Shown here: positions 19,129 to 27,357 of the stretch, one piece after another | How positions within the stretch are numbered: the stretch's first letter is position 1 | How the letters are laid out: the number at the start of each line of letters is the position of its first letter | Origin: Candidatus Kirkpatrickella diaphorinae | GTDB taxonomy: Bacteria > Pseudomonadota > Alphaproteobacteria > Acetobacterales > Acetobacteraceae | NCBI RefSeq assembly: GCF_025736875.1 | Contig: NZ_CP107052.1 | Span: 1,228,001-1,292,000 of the forward strand | Reading direction: 5' to 3' | DNA: 64,000 nt | Translations under genes and position numbers: made by a program | The notes under the pieces: generated by a model | What the model was told of the DNA's origin: nothing | Seen by the model: only the letters and a program-made list of their open reading frames with translations | Databases searched by the model: none

Positions 19129-19231
19129 GCGCTCCCTGACAGCGCGGCGAGGCCCACGCCTGATTGCTGATGCAATGACAACCGCCCTTTCCCTGGCTCA
19201 GGCCGATTTCTTCTGCCCGGATCTGCGCCAT
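19103..19231 (-). CDS. possible 42-aa cysteine-containing small protein
   Basis: A 42-codon minus-strand frame from ATG 19231 whose product has a compact, protein-like sequence with a CHC pair and a later PRCQG (GGCHCISNQAW...). It overlaps the EVE gene start by 26 bp on the same strand. The frame stays open further upstream, into the ccmC coding region on the other strand, and no ribosome binding site is obvious. I do not recognise it; the reason to list it is the unusual Cys/Gly spacing in the otherwise empty EVE-ccmC gap. Confidence 0.2.
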   Translation of the reverse strand: MAQIRAEEIGLSQGKGGCHCISNQAWASPRCQGAHEILVDQV

Positions 19232-19271
19232 GATGACCGCTTTATGTGGCCAATCAGGGGGTGAATCATGT

Positions 19272-20144
19272 ATGCGATATTCTGTACGTGTATATCGTGA
19301 GTTTCGTTTGAAAACCATTCCGAACATTTCTCCCGACGGTTCGCCCGCCTTACGCCCTAGAGTGGTGGAGCGCTTCGCCAATCCGGGCCGGTTTATCCGG
19401 GTGACGCAATGGCTCCTCCCCCTTCTGACCATTGCGGGCATCGTCACGCTTGCCATCGGGCTTGTCTGGGCGCTGGTCTTCGCACCGGCCGACTGGCAGC
19501 AGGGTGAGACGGTGCGCATTATGTACATCCACGTGCCCATGGCGATACTGGCCTCGACCGGCTATTTCCTTCTCGCAGTCTGCGGCGCGTCCTCCCTCGT
19601 CTGGCGGCACCCTATCGCCAATATCGCCGCGCGGGAGATCGGGCCGATTGGCGCGACGGTGACCGCGCTCTGCCTGATCACCGGCTCTCTCTGGGGAAAG
19701 CCGATGTGGGGCACGTGGTGGGTATGGGATGCACGGCTGACCTCTGTCCTGCTGCTGTTTTTCCTCTATATCGGCCATATTGCGCTGATACGTGGTTTTG
19801 ATGATGCACAACGTGGCTATCGCGCTGCTGCCATTCTCGCACTGGCCGGGGTGGTTGATCTGCCGATCATCAAATTCAGCGTCAATTGGTGGAATACTCT
19901 GCACCAGCCTGACAGCATCACCCTGACACACGCGCCCGCCATGTCCCTTTCCATGCTGATGCCACTCGCCATCTGTATGATCGGGTTTTTTCTCGGTTTC
20001 GCAGCACTCGTGACAGGGCAGGTCAGGGCCGCCCTCCTCGAAATCAAATGGCGGCGCGCGCGCTTCTCCGACAGATATGCGCTATCCGATGAAGAGGCGA
20101 ACGCGCCAGCCACAACCGCACATGCTGTGATGAGTGAGGAATGA
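19272..20144 (+). CDS. ccmC: cytochrome c maturation protein CcmC (heme exporter membrane subunit)
   Basis: 290 residues from ATG 19272, preceded by GGGGGTGA 7 nt upstream; an earlier ATG at 19230 is possible. It has six hydrophobic helices and the tryptophan-rich heme-handling motif WGTWWVWDARLTS that defines the CcmC/CcmF superfamily, with flanking periplasmic histidines. CcmC loads heme onto CcmE at the periplasmic face of the inner membrane. The stop overlaps ccmD. No ccmA or ccmB precedes it; the neighbour upstream is an EVE gene on the other strand. Confidence 0.93.
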   Translation: MRYSVRVYREFRLKTIPNISPDGSPALRPRVVERFANPGRFIRVTQWLLPLLTIAGIVTLAIGLVWALVFAPADWQQGETVRIMYIHVPMAILASTGYFLLAVCGASSLVWRHPIANIAAREIGPIGATVTALCLITGSLWGKPMWGTWWVWDARLTSVLLLFFLYIGHIALIRGFDDAQRGYRAAAILALAGVVDLPIIKFSVNWWNTLHQPDSITLTHAPAMSLSMLMPLAICMIGFFLGFAALVTGQVRAALLEIKWRRARFSDRYALSDEEANAPATTAHAVMSEE

Positions 20145-20293
20145 TGACCAGCACCCACATCACCTTCATCATCGCGGCTTACGGGTTGACGATCGGAACG
20201 CTGGCCATGCAGGCGCTTTTATGTTGGCGACGGCTGCGCCGCGTTCAGAGTCGGTTGCGGATGCGTGAGTCCCATCAGCCGCATCAATCATGA
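20141..20293 (+). CDS. ccmD: heme exporter protein CcmD
   Basis: A 49- or 50-codon gene starting at ATGATG (20141 or 20144) overlapping the ccmC stop and ending at TGA 20291-20293. The product begins with one hydrophobic helix (ITFIIAAYGLTIGTLAMQAL) followed by an arginine-rich tail (CWRRLRRVQSRLRMRE), the standard CcmD layout: a small membrane peptide that helps release holo-CcmE from CcmC and the CcmAB ATPase. Position between ccmC and ccmE supports the call despite low sequence conservation in the family. Confidence 0.88.
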   Translation: MMTSTHITFIIAAYGLTIGTLAMQALLCWRRLRRVQSRLRMRESHQPHQS

Positions 20294-20308
20294 GGCTGGA
20301 GCACCGAA

Positions 20309-20899
20309 ATGTCTGAACGTGATGCCCCTTATCAAGGGCGGTCGCCCCGCCAACGGCGTCGATATGCCCGCAAGTCCCATCGCCTCTGGATTATGCTGCT
20401 CTGCCTGATCTGCCTCGCGGCGGCTTCAGCGCTTATATTGCGGGCTTTCTCATCTAACATCGTCTTTTTTATGGCGCCATCTCAAGCGCTTGAGCACCCG
20501 CCACGTCCCGACCAGTCGATCCGCCTGGGGGGCATGGTGGTCGCCGGCAGTCTCAAGCGCTATGTCGGGCCGGACGCCACGCCGGTCAATCAGTTTGCCG
20601 TGACAGACGGGCAGAAAGCCGTCACGGTGATTTATTGCGGCGTTCTGCCTGACCTGTTCCGTGAGGGTCAGAGCGTCATCGCCATTGGCGAGATGACAGC
20701 GGATAAAAACCTGCAAGCCTCTGAAGTCCTCGCCAAACATGACGAAACCTACATGCCGAAGGAAGTCGCTGAAGCTTTGCGCAAAAGCGGCAAATGGGAC
20801 CCGCGCTTCGGTAAACCACCGCGTGCGGAGGAATGGGACACGATGACAGAATCCCAGGCCCGAAAGTCGATTGCACAGGCTGAACATGCATCTCATTGA
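20309..20899 (+). CDS. ccmE: cytochrome c maturation heme chaperone CcmE
   Basis: 196 residues. A basic N-terminus (RSPRQRRRYARK) and one signal-anchor helix (about 25-46) lead to a periplasmic OB-fold domain. The heme-binding histidine is H144 in AKHDETYMP, with the conserved tyrosine Y148. CcmE carries heme covalently from CcmC to the CcmF/CcmH ligation complex. The C-terminal 45 residues after the heme motif are long, polar and probably flexible. It follows ccmD by 15 bp and runs into ccmF. Confidence 0.94.
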   Translation: MSERDAPYQGRSPRQRRRYARKSHRLWIMLLCLICLAAASALILRAFSSNIVFFMAPSQALEHPPRPDQSIRLGGMVVAGSLKRYVGPDATPVNQFAVTDGQKAVTVIYCGVLPDLFREGQSVIAIGEMTADKNLQASEVLAKHDETYMPKEVAEALRKSGKWDPRFGKPPRAEEWDTMTESQARKSIAQAEHASH

Positions 20900-22901
20900 T
20901 CTTCTGCATCGTCTCAGCTTCGGCGCTGAGGCCGGGCATTATACTTTGGCGCTCGCCTGTGTCGCGGCATTCCTGCAATGCGTGATTGGCCTTTGGGGTG
21001 CAGGGCGCGGCGATGCCCGCCTGATGCGTTTCACCTCGCTGCTGGCAGTGGCGCAACTCGTCGCCCTGCTTCTTGCGTTCCTGGCATTGATATTCAGCGC
21101 CGTCACAGATGATTTCTCAGTCCGCAATATCGTTGAGAATTCGGCGCGTGACAAACCGCTTCTCTATAAGATAACCGGGGTCTGGGGTAATCATGAGGGG
21201 TCCATTCTCCTCTGGGCACTGATATTGGCTTTTTGCGGCATGTCCGTCATTGCATTCGGACGTCATTTGCCGAGCCGTCTCAAATCCCGCGTCATCGCGA
21301 TATTGGGCGGCGTGTCGACCGGCTTCCTGCTTTTCTGCGTGACGACATCCAACCCGTTTGATCGCATCAACACCACGCCACCTCTGGACGGGTTCGGGAT
21401 GAATCCGCTTCTGCAGGATCCCGGGCTCGCTTTCCACCCGCCTGTTCTCTATGCCGGATATGTCGGATTTGCCGTGCCTTTTGCCTTTGCGGTCGCGGCG
21501 CTGATCGGTGGGCGCGTTGATGCGGCCTGGGGGCGATGGGTGCGGCCCTGGGCGCTGGGTGCCTGGTGCTTCCTGACCTGTGGCATCGCCATGGGCTCCT
21601 GGTGGTCTTATTATGTTCTGGGCTGGGGCGGATACTGGTTCTGGGACCCGGTTGAGAATGCCTCCCTCATCCCTTGGCTGGCCGGGACGGCGCTGGTCCA
21701 TTCCGCCATCGTGGTTGAGAAACGTGAGGCGCTGAAAGTCTGGACGATCCTCCTCGCCATCGCGACATTCTCATTTTCCCTCTCCGGGACGTTCCTCGTC
21801 CGCTCGGGCATTCTCAACTCCGTTCATGCCTTTGCCAATGACCCGGCGCGGGGGGTGTTTATCCTTCTCCTTCTGGCCCTCGTCATTGGCACCGCCCTCG
21901 CCCTTTTTGCCTGGCGCGCGCCAAATCTGGTGGATGAAGGGCATTTCATGCCAGTTTCGCGGGAGGGGGCGTTGATCCTGAACAACATCCTGCTCTGCAC
22001 CATCTGCGCCATTGTCCTTGTCGGGACGATGTATCCGCCTTTTACGCAAATTCTTACGGGCAGGACATTATCCGTCGGCAAACCGTTTTTCGACGCCACC
22101 ACCATCCCGCTCATGCTTCCCCTTATGGCCGTGATGGTGGCCGGGCCGCTCCTCTCCTGGAAGCGCGGATGGCTCCGCCCAATCTTCAAGCGTTTACGCT
22201 GGACGTTACTGCCGCTCATCCTCTCGGCCGTGCTGGCATCGAGCCTCTTATCCGGACTCCTCCCGACGATCTGTGCAATATTTGCCGTGTGGCTGATACT
22301 GGGCAGCCTCACCGACATTGGAGGCCGCGTGGCGCTCGGCACGTTCTGGCGAAGTCGATGGCAGCGCCTGCGCCACCTCCCCCTCTCAAGCTGGGGCACG
22401 GCTTTGGCGCATATGGGCGTCGCCATCACCGTGCTAGGGATTACCGGCATGTCGCAGTCACAGCAGAAGATCACGGAAATGGCGGAGGGCGCGCATGTTG
22501 CTTTCAGCGGCTATGAATGGACGCTCGGCAATATACGCCAGCAGAAAGAGAAGAATTTCGACGCGTTGATTGCAGATGTCGTCGTCACGCGTCACGGGCA
22601 TGTCGTCACAGTGCTTCATCCGGCCCGGCATGTTTTTACACGTCAGCGTCAAATAGTGACGGATGTGGCCATTCACACAAATATGCTTCAGGATCTTTAT
22701 TGTGTGCTGGGCGACGCGCGGGAGGAAAAGGATGGGCAAATGCGTTTTATTTTGCGCCTGCACGTCAACCCCCTTGCGCCGTGGATCTGGTTGGGCGGGC
22801 TGGTTATGGCGATAGGCGGCGTGCTCTCCCTTTGTGATCGACGCCGACGTTTCGGCGCGCCGCAACGCCGTTTGAAGTGTGATGCGGCGGTGACGATATG
22901 A
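20886..22901 (+). CDS. ccmF: heme lyase CcmF/NrfE family
   Basis: 671 residues from ATG 20886, overlapping the ccmE end by 14 bp; TTG 20871 is a less likely start. It has about 15 membrane helices, the WWD-type motif WGGYWFWDPVENASLIPW, and conserved histidines in GNHEGSILLW and DPGLAFHPPVLYAGYVG. CcmF ligates heme to the CXXCH motif of apocytochrome c together with CcmH and CcmI. A large periplasmic loop precedes the last helix (LAPWIWLGGLVMAIGG). Confidence 0.95.
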   Translation: MHLIDLLHRLSFGAEAGHYTLALACVAAFLQCVIGLWGAGRGDARLMRFTSLLAVAQLVALLLAFLALIFSAVTDDFSVRNIVENSARDKPLLYKITGVWGNHEGSILLWALILAFCGMSVIAFGRHLPSRLKSRVIAILGGVSTGFLLFCVTTSNPFDRINTTPPLDGFGMNPLLQDPGLAFHPPVLYAGYVGFAVPFAFAVAALIGGRVDAAWGRWVRPWALGAWCFLTCGIAMGSWWSYYVLGWGGYWFWDPVENASLIPWLAGTALVHSAIVVEKREALKVWTILLAIATFSFSLSGTFLVRSGILNSVHAFANDPARGVFILLLLALVIGTALALFAWRAPNLVDEGHFMPVSREGALILNNILLCTICAIVLVGTMYPPFTQILTGRTLSVGKPFFDATTIPLMLPLMAVMVAGPLLSWKRGWLRPIFKRLRWTLLPLILSAVLASSLLSGLLPTICAIFAVWLILGSLTDIGGRVALGTFWRSRWQRLRHLPLSSWGTALAHMGVAITVLGITGMSQSQQKITEMAEGAHVAFSGYEWTLGNIRQQKEKNFDALIADVVVTRHGHVVTVLHPARHVFTRQRQIVTDVAIHTNMLQDLYCVLGDAREEKDGQMRFILRLHVNPLAPWIWLGGLVMAIGGVLSLCDRRRRFGAPQRRLKCDAAVTI

Positions 22902-23458
22902 CGCCCGTTCAGAAACGGCGTCTCGTCATGTCGCTTCCCATCCTGATCGCTCTTGCGATGGGTGGCGGGTTCTGGGCGATGCTGTCGGGCATGCGTGAGG
23001 GGCGCTTTGACCCACGTGCTGTCGAAACGCCCGCGACAACGAGGCTGATCCCCGATTTTGACCTGCCAGGACTGATGCCGGACGAACCCCGTCTGCGCCG
23101 CGCCATTCTGAAGATGCGGACCAAACCAGTCCTGATCAATTTCTTCGCCTCCTGGTGCATCCCCTGCATCACCGAATTGCCCGAACTTCAAAATCTAGGT
23201 CACGATGTGACAATCTGGGGCATTGCCTATAAAGACCGGCCTGAAAATGCCCGCGCCCTTGTACTGCGCAATAACAAGCCCTATGAAATGACAGCGCAGG
23301 ATGTGGGTGGGGATTTCGGGATCGAGATGGGGATCAATGGCGTGCCGGAGAGTTTTCTGGTCATGCCCGACGGGCGCATCATTTGGCATGATTCAGTTCC
23401 CATCACCTCGGAAACAATCAGGAATGTCATTCGCCCTCTGCTGAAAGCGGTGCGATGA
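22898..23458 (+). CDS. ccmG: periplasmic thiol:disulfide oxidoreductase CcmG/DsbE
   Basis: 186 residues with an N-terminal signal anchor (about 8-30) and a thioredoxin fold. The redox pair is C87 and C90 in FFASWCIPC, with the cis-proline segment GVPESFLVMPDG later on. It reduces apocytochrome c cysteines before heme attachment. It overlaps ccmF by 4 bp and ccmH by 4 bp, so the three are probably translationally coupled. Confidence 0.94.
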   Translation: MTPVQKRRLVMSLPILIALAMGGGFWAMLSGMREGRFDPRAVETPATTRLIPDFDLPGLMPDEPRLRRAILKMRTKPVLINFFASWCIPCITELPELQNLGHDVTIWGIAYKDRPENARALVLRNNKPYEMTAQDVGGDFGIEMGINGVPESFLVMPDGRIIWHDSVPITSETIRNVIRPLLKAVR

Positions 23459-23937
23459 TACGCCGTTTCCTGCTGATTTGCCTCCTGTTGATCACGATCT
23501 CCCCGACCTTCGCGGTCGATGATCCGCGGGAACTCCTGCCCGATCCGACGCAGGAAAGGATGGCCGAAAAGATCGATGCGGAACTTAGATGCCTTGTCTG
23601 CCAGAACGAGTCGATTGAGGATAGCTCTGCCTCTCTGGCGCGTGACCTGCGCCGTGTCGTGCGTCAGCAAGTCGCACAGGGGAAAAATCGGGACGATATC
23701 CTGGCCTGGATGACAAGCCGCTACGGGGATTTCGTGCGCCTCAAACCGCGCCTGACGGCCGCGACGGCGTTACTCTGGTTGACCCCCTTCGTGGCCCTCG
23801 CGCTCGGACTTTTCCTCGCCAGCCGGATCTTCCGCCATCGTAAGGAAACGACGCCTTTGACGGAAGAAGAACGCGCCCGCCTGGAGATCCTGCTGCAAAG
23901 CCGTGCGCCCACAGACCATGGCGGCGGCGAGGCCTAA
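23455..23937 (+). CDS. ccmH: cytochrome c maturation protein CcmH (CcmL type)
   Basis: 160 residues: a signal peptide (1-20, ending TFA), the redox-active C46/C49 pair in LRCLVCQNESI, a three-helix domain and a C-terminal membrane helix (LLWLTPFVALALGLFLASRIF). It is the short form corresponding to the N-terminal half of E. coli CcmH; the TPR half is the separate ccmI gene 2 bp downstream. It works with CcmG to reduce the apocytochrome. Confidence 0.94.
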   Translation: MIRRFLLICLLLITISPTFAVDDPRELLPDPTQERMAEKIDAELRCLVCQNESIEDSSASLARDLRRVVRQQVAQGKNRDDILAWMTSRYGDFVRLKPRLTAATALLWLTPFVALALGLFLASRIFRHRKETTPLTEEERARLEILLQSRAPTDHGGGEA

Positions 23938-23939
23938 AA

Positions 23940-24671
23940 ATGACGATCACGCTCTACATCATCCTGACGCTTTTATGCCTCTCACCTTTATTGCTGGGAC
24001 TGCTGAAACGCCAAAGACGGGAAACGGTCCCTTCCACCGCGGATTCCGAACAGGCCTTTTATGCCGCGCAACTGGACGCAATTGAGGAGGAAAAACGCGC
24101 ACGGCACCTTCATGACGTCGAGGCCAGGGATATGCAGATGGAAATTGCGCGGCGTCTTTTGCGCGCCAACACCACAGAGCGTGGCCCGTCTCAACCCGTC
24201 TCCTGGCGGGTGATCGCCGCGATTTCCCTCCTTCTCCCAACGTTCGGCACCGCTTTATATCTCTATAAAGGTGAGCCAGGTTACGGGCCGCAATCAGCGT
24301 CCACCCCGCAAAACGAGATTGACCCGCAAATGCGCCCCGTTATCGCACGGCTTGAAAAGCAGGTCGCGGTCATTCAGCCGGATGACCCTGCTTATATCAA
24401 ACTGCACCTTCTTCTGGCGGCTGTGCGTGAGAAGCAAAATCGGCCGCTGGAGGCTTTGGCCCTGTATCGGGCGGCGCTTAACGTCCAATTTGAGGCGCTT
24501 CTCGCCATTCACGTTGCGGACCTTCAGTCACAATTGGATAACCGCATCAATGCGCAAAGTTTGCGACTTTATGAGCGCGCCCTGGATGCCGCCCCGAAGG
24601 ATGCGCCCTGGCGTCTGGAAGTGGAGAAACGCATCGCCCAAGGCGAGCACGACACGCAGCCCACGCCATGA
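23940..24671 (+). CDS. ccmI: c-type cytochrome biogenesis protein CcmI (CycH)
   Basis: 243 residues. Two membrane helices (about 3-20 and 88-107, VIAAISLLLPTFGTALYLY) flank a cytoplasmic loop with a heptad-like EAQLDAIEEEKRARHL character, followed by a periplasmic TPR-like domain (about 130-235). CcmI binds apocytochrome C-termini and delivers them to CcmF/CcmH. It is shorter than many CcmI proteins, with fewer TPR units. Confidence 0.86.
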   Translation: MTITLYIILTLLCLSPLLLGLLKRQRRETVPSTADSEQAFYAAQLDAIEEEKRARHLHDVEARDMQMEIARRLLRANTTERGPSQPVSWRVIAAISLLLPTFGTALYLYKGEPGYGPQSASTPQNEIDPQMRPVIARLEKQVAVIQPDDPAYIKLHLLLAAVREKQNRPLEALALYRAALNVQFEALLAIHVADLQSQLDNRINAQSLRLYERALDAAPKDAPWRLEVEKRIAQGEHDTQPTP

Positions 24672-25033
24672 CGCGCTCTAAAACCAGCGGTAAAAACCGT
24701 GGTGCCGTCCTCTTCAAAAACCGCTTCAGGCCGCGCGCTCAAAATAATGTTGTGGAGGCACGTATTTTCCTCTGCCCTGTCTGCCATGAGGAGATACGGC
24801 AATCGGCGGAGATCTGTCCGCATTGCCGCAGTCGGCGCATCTTCGGCCCGACATATTGGGAAAGTGGTATCGCGATCGGGATTGGCATGGCGGCAGGTCT
24901 ATTTTACAGCCTGGCAATTCTCGATCGCGTCTCATGGGTATTTCCATGCGCGGCCCTCGGAGCTCTGGTCGGGTTTTATGTGGCGCAGATACGTTTCGAC
25001 GGTGACCGGTGGCGAAGAAGGTCGGATAGCTGA
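24668..25033 (+). CDS. zinc-ribbon membrane protein of unknown function
   Basis: 121 residues, overlapping the ccmI stop by 4 bp and so probably the last gene of the ccm operon. A zinc-ribbon-type knuckle pair, LCPVCHEEI then ICPHCRSRRI (about residues 35-57), is followed by two membrane helices (SGIAIGIGMAAGLFYSLAIL and VFPCAALGALVGFYVAQI) and a basic tail. The first 30 residues are basic and poorly ordered. It does not match any cytochrome c maturation component I know; the position suggests a link to the pathway but proves nothing. Confidence 0.72.
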   Translation: MTRSKTSGKNRGAVLFKNRFRPRAQNNVVEARIFLCPVCHEEIRQSAEICPHCRSRRIFGPTYWESGIAIGIGMAAGLFYSLAILDRVSWVFPCAALGALVGFYVAQIRFDGDRWRRRSDS

Positions 25034-25197
25034 CAGAGATCGCGATCAACGTCGCTTCTCCAAGCTGCATGATCGGTTAGAACTGCACGAATGGCAGGCT
25101 TCGGAGTTCAGTTCGGACCGTTTCCAAGTCGGGCATCTATGCCGCTCATTGTGCCTCGACGGGTGAACGCGACATGAATGCGCGGATCGCTTCGATT

Positions 25198-26883
25198 TCA
25201 GGGGAGAGCCGTTTCATTTTCACGCGCCGTTCCCGCATGACGGACAGTCAATGCGTCATCGCCGTGCAAATATTCCATTTTATTTTTCATATCGACGATA
25301 TGGGAAACGACTTCCGGGATTTGACTGAGATAAAAATCGAGATGAAAAGGCTTGTTACGCAGCCATATTCCGGCCATCACGCTTAAAAGCCGGGCGGTTT
25401 CCGACCCTGGCTTTGGTGAAAAAGCACGTTTTTCCGCAAGATCGAATTTTTCCCAGGCGAGGATTTCCGTCGCTCGTGCACTGAGCCAACCACCTTGAGA
25501 AGCTGGCAAGGCACAGAGATAACGCTGATCTTCCGGCATGAAAAATGAATAGCGCCCCGCTTCATTTTCAACCAGATCGACGGGCACGGCGAGGCCGGAT
25601 GCCGAGGAATCGTGCATTATTATGCCCACCAGCTTGTCTTCACCGGAGATGAAGAAGGCCCTCTCCCGATCGCCTTCATGGAAGATGGCGAGAAGAAGCT
25701 TGATGAAGCGCCTGTCCTCGCATGAAGAGAGATAACCTGTCATGGGATCCAACTTGATGACGGAACCGTCATGGCTCATCACGTCATAAAATTTCACATC
25801 GATCGGAGTCGAGATGGGGAAACGCCCCATATTGGGGATAAAGAAATGTCGCCTTTTTCCCTCAGCGATATCGGCAATCGTTTTCGCAAAACCTTCGACA
25901 TTTTTGATTGTCTTTGTTTCGTAGTAATTTCCGTCCTTCACCTGAGCATCGACGATGTCATCTGACTGTATGTAATCAATGTAGGCCTCATTGACGCCAT
26001 CCATCATCAGGTAATTGCTGTCGACGGCGCTTTTCATATTTAAAGCGACGCCGGAAGGCGCTGACGTAAAGATAGACGTATGAAAAGCCGAACCAACCGG
26101 GCCGACAACGATATTATTATTTCTGAATGAGGAAATCTGCTTGTAAACGGAGAGTTGCTCGGGACGGATGATCTCAAAGCCTGATGCCTTTAAATATCTT
26201 TCCAAAACGCGTTCATTATCAATCTTGACCGTCCCGCATACGAGCCGGGACCGGGAAATATAAATATTCCTGTCCTTGAGAAGCGTCTCCCCTTCAAGCC
26301 TCTCCATGGCGCGATCCCCAAGCGCGTGACAATATTCCGCCATGCGACGGTAACTATAACCATGCTCTGCAAAAGCTGGCGCAGGGACGATGAGTTTGCG
26401 GATGCGGATGGGATGATCGGGACAGATGAAGTCATCCTTCGTCAATCCCAGGAGATTGAAGAGTTCAATCGCCCATCGAAACGTGAAAACTTCATCCAGG
26501 CCACGCGCGCATCGCACGAGCAGTTTTTCATTTTTCCGGATATCCTTGATTGCCCAGAGGCGGGATATGAATTCGGTGATGAAATGCCCGTATTGATCAT
26601 GAATGTGGCCCGCGAAAATCGCCGTCTCGATGACAGGATAGGATCTGGCAATGACCGGGTCAGTCCAGATCGGCTGGCCTTTAAGAATTGAGGGAGATTT
26701 ATGATAGAAAGCGGTTTGCGGGATGAGATATCCCTCCCGCGTGAACACACCCATGACACCGTCATAATGGCCGTGCCCACAAACATAAATGGCATCTGAG
26801 AAAGAAAAGATTTCAGGATCAGAATAAAACTTCATCCCCGCACGTTTCGGGAAACTGGCTTTTTTGATCTCAGTCATGCGCAT
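25198..26883 (-). CDS. glycosyltransferase family 61-like protein
   Basis: 561 residues. The central and C-terminal part of the catalytic region resembles GT61/DUF563 enzymes: GHIHDQYGHFITEFISRLWAI-type wording early, LFNLLGLTKDDFI, the ISRSRLVCGT strand and the nucleotide-sugar-site stretch NNIVVGPVGSAFHTSIF near residue 255-270. About 200 residues after that domain are unassigned. It probably transfers a sugar during surface polysaccharide or glycoprotein synthesis; donor and acceptor are unknown. It stands alone between the convergent ccm operon and the divergent TonB receptor gene. Confidence 0.75.
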   Translation of the reverse strand: MRMTEIKKASFPKRAGMKFYSDPEIFSFSDAIYVCGHGHYDGVMGVFTREGYLIPQTAFYHKSPSILKGQPIWTDPVIARSYPVIETAIFAGHIHDQYGHFITEFISRLWAIKDIRKNEKLLVRCARGLDEVFTFRWAIELFNLLGLTKDDFICPDHPIRIRKLIVPAPAFAEHGYSYRRMAEYCHALGDRAMERLEGETLLKDRNIYISRSRLVCGTVKIDNERVLERYLKASGFEIIRPEQLSVYKQISSFRNNNIVVGPVGSAFHTSIFTSAPSGVALNMKSAVDSNYLMMDGVNEAYIDYIQSDDIVDAQVKDGNYYETKTIKNVEGFAKTIADIAEGKRRHFFIPNMGRFPISTPIDVKFYDVMSHDGSVIKLDPMTGYLSSCEDRRFIKLLLAIFHEGDRERAFFISGEDKLVGIIMHDSSASGLAVPVDLVENEAGRYSFFMPEDQRYLCALPASQGGWLSARATEILAWEKFDLAEKRAFSPKPGSETARLLSVMAGIWLRNKPFHLDFYLSQIPEVVSHIVDMKNKMEYLHGDDALTVRHAGTARENETALP

Positions 26884-27357
26884 TTCATTCTCTAAATATA
26901 TCAGATCTTCAAATATATTCGGAACTCCCCCTCTCCCCTTCCACTCAGCAAGATTGAAAATTCAGACAATTTTCATCTAAGGTTGTTTTTACAATATCGT
27001 CAATGCATCAACAAGATATGATTGTTGCATCAAACGCCTTGTGAATTTTACATTGTGCAAACGCACCGTTCAACAACATATCGTTCGATGGGGTCACGGG
27101 CGCAGCATCAGGGCATGGGTGCACAGCGTCTTCTAAGCCCCTATGCTGTTGATGCGGCGTCGCGATGAATTTCGCCGTCATCATCCCCGTTTCCGCCCGG
27201 CCTCTCATCCATAAACCCGACCTTCCCGGCTTTTCGCGGACGGGCGGCGTATTCATCTCGAAATCATGAATTTCATTTCATCAAAGCTTCACACACCGTC
27301 ACGTCGACGCTGAATAAGTTGAGGGGCGTTCACGACCTCCTAAAGGAAAATCCGGAG
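26884..27357. promoter_or_regulatory. divergent promoter region of GT61 and TonB receptor genes, with a structured element
   Basis: 474 bp without a convincing gene. The half next to the GT61 gene is AT-rich. At 27105-27155 an imperfect hairpin is visible: GCATCA (27105-27110) pairs with TGATGC (27150-27155), and inside it GCAT and GGG pair with ATGC and CCC. It could be part of a long 5' leader of the receptor gene on the plus strand. I do not recognise a known riboswitch consensus. Confidence 0.4.

Noticed and set aside
27008-27256. 82-codon minus-strand frame in the GT61/TonB receptor gap
   Set aside because: The product has no hydrophobic pattern or family signature and lies over the hairpin region; it is more likely regulatory DNA than a gene.
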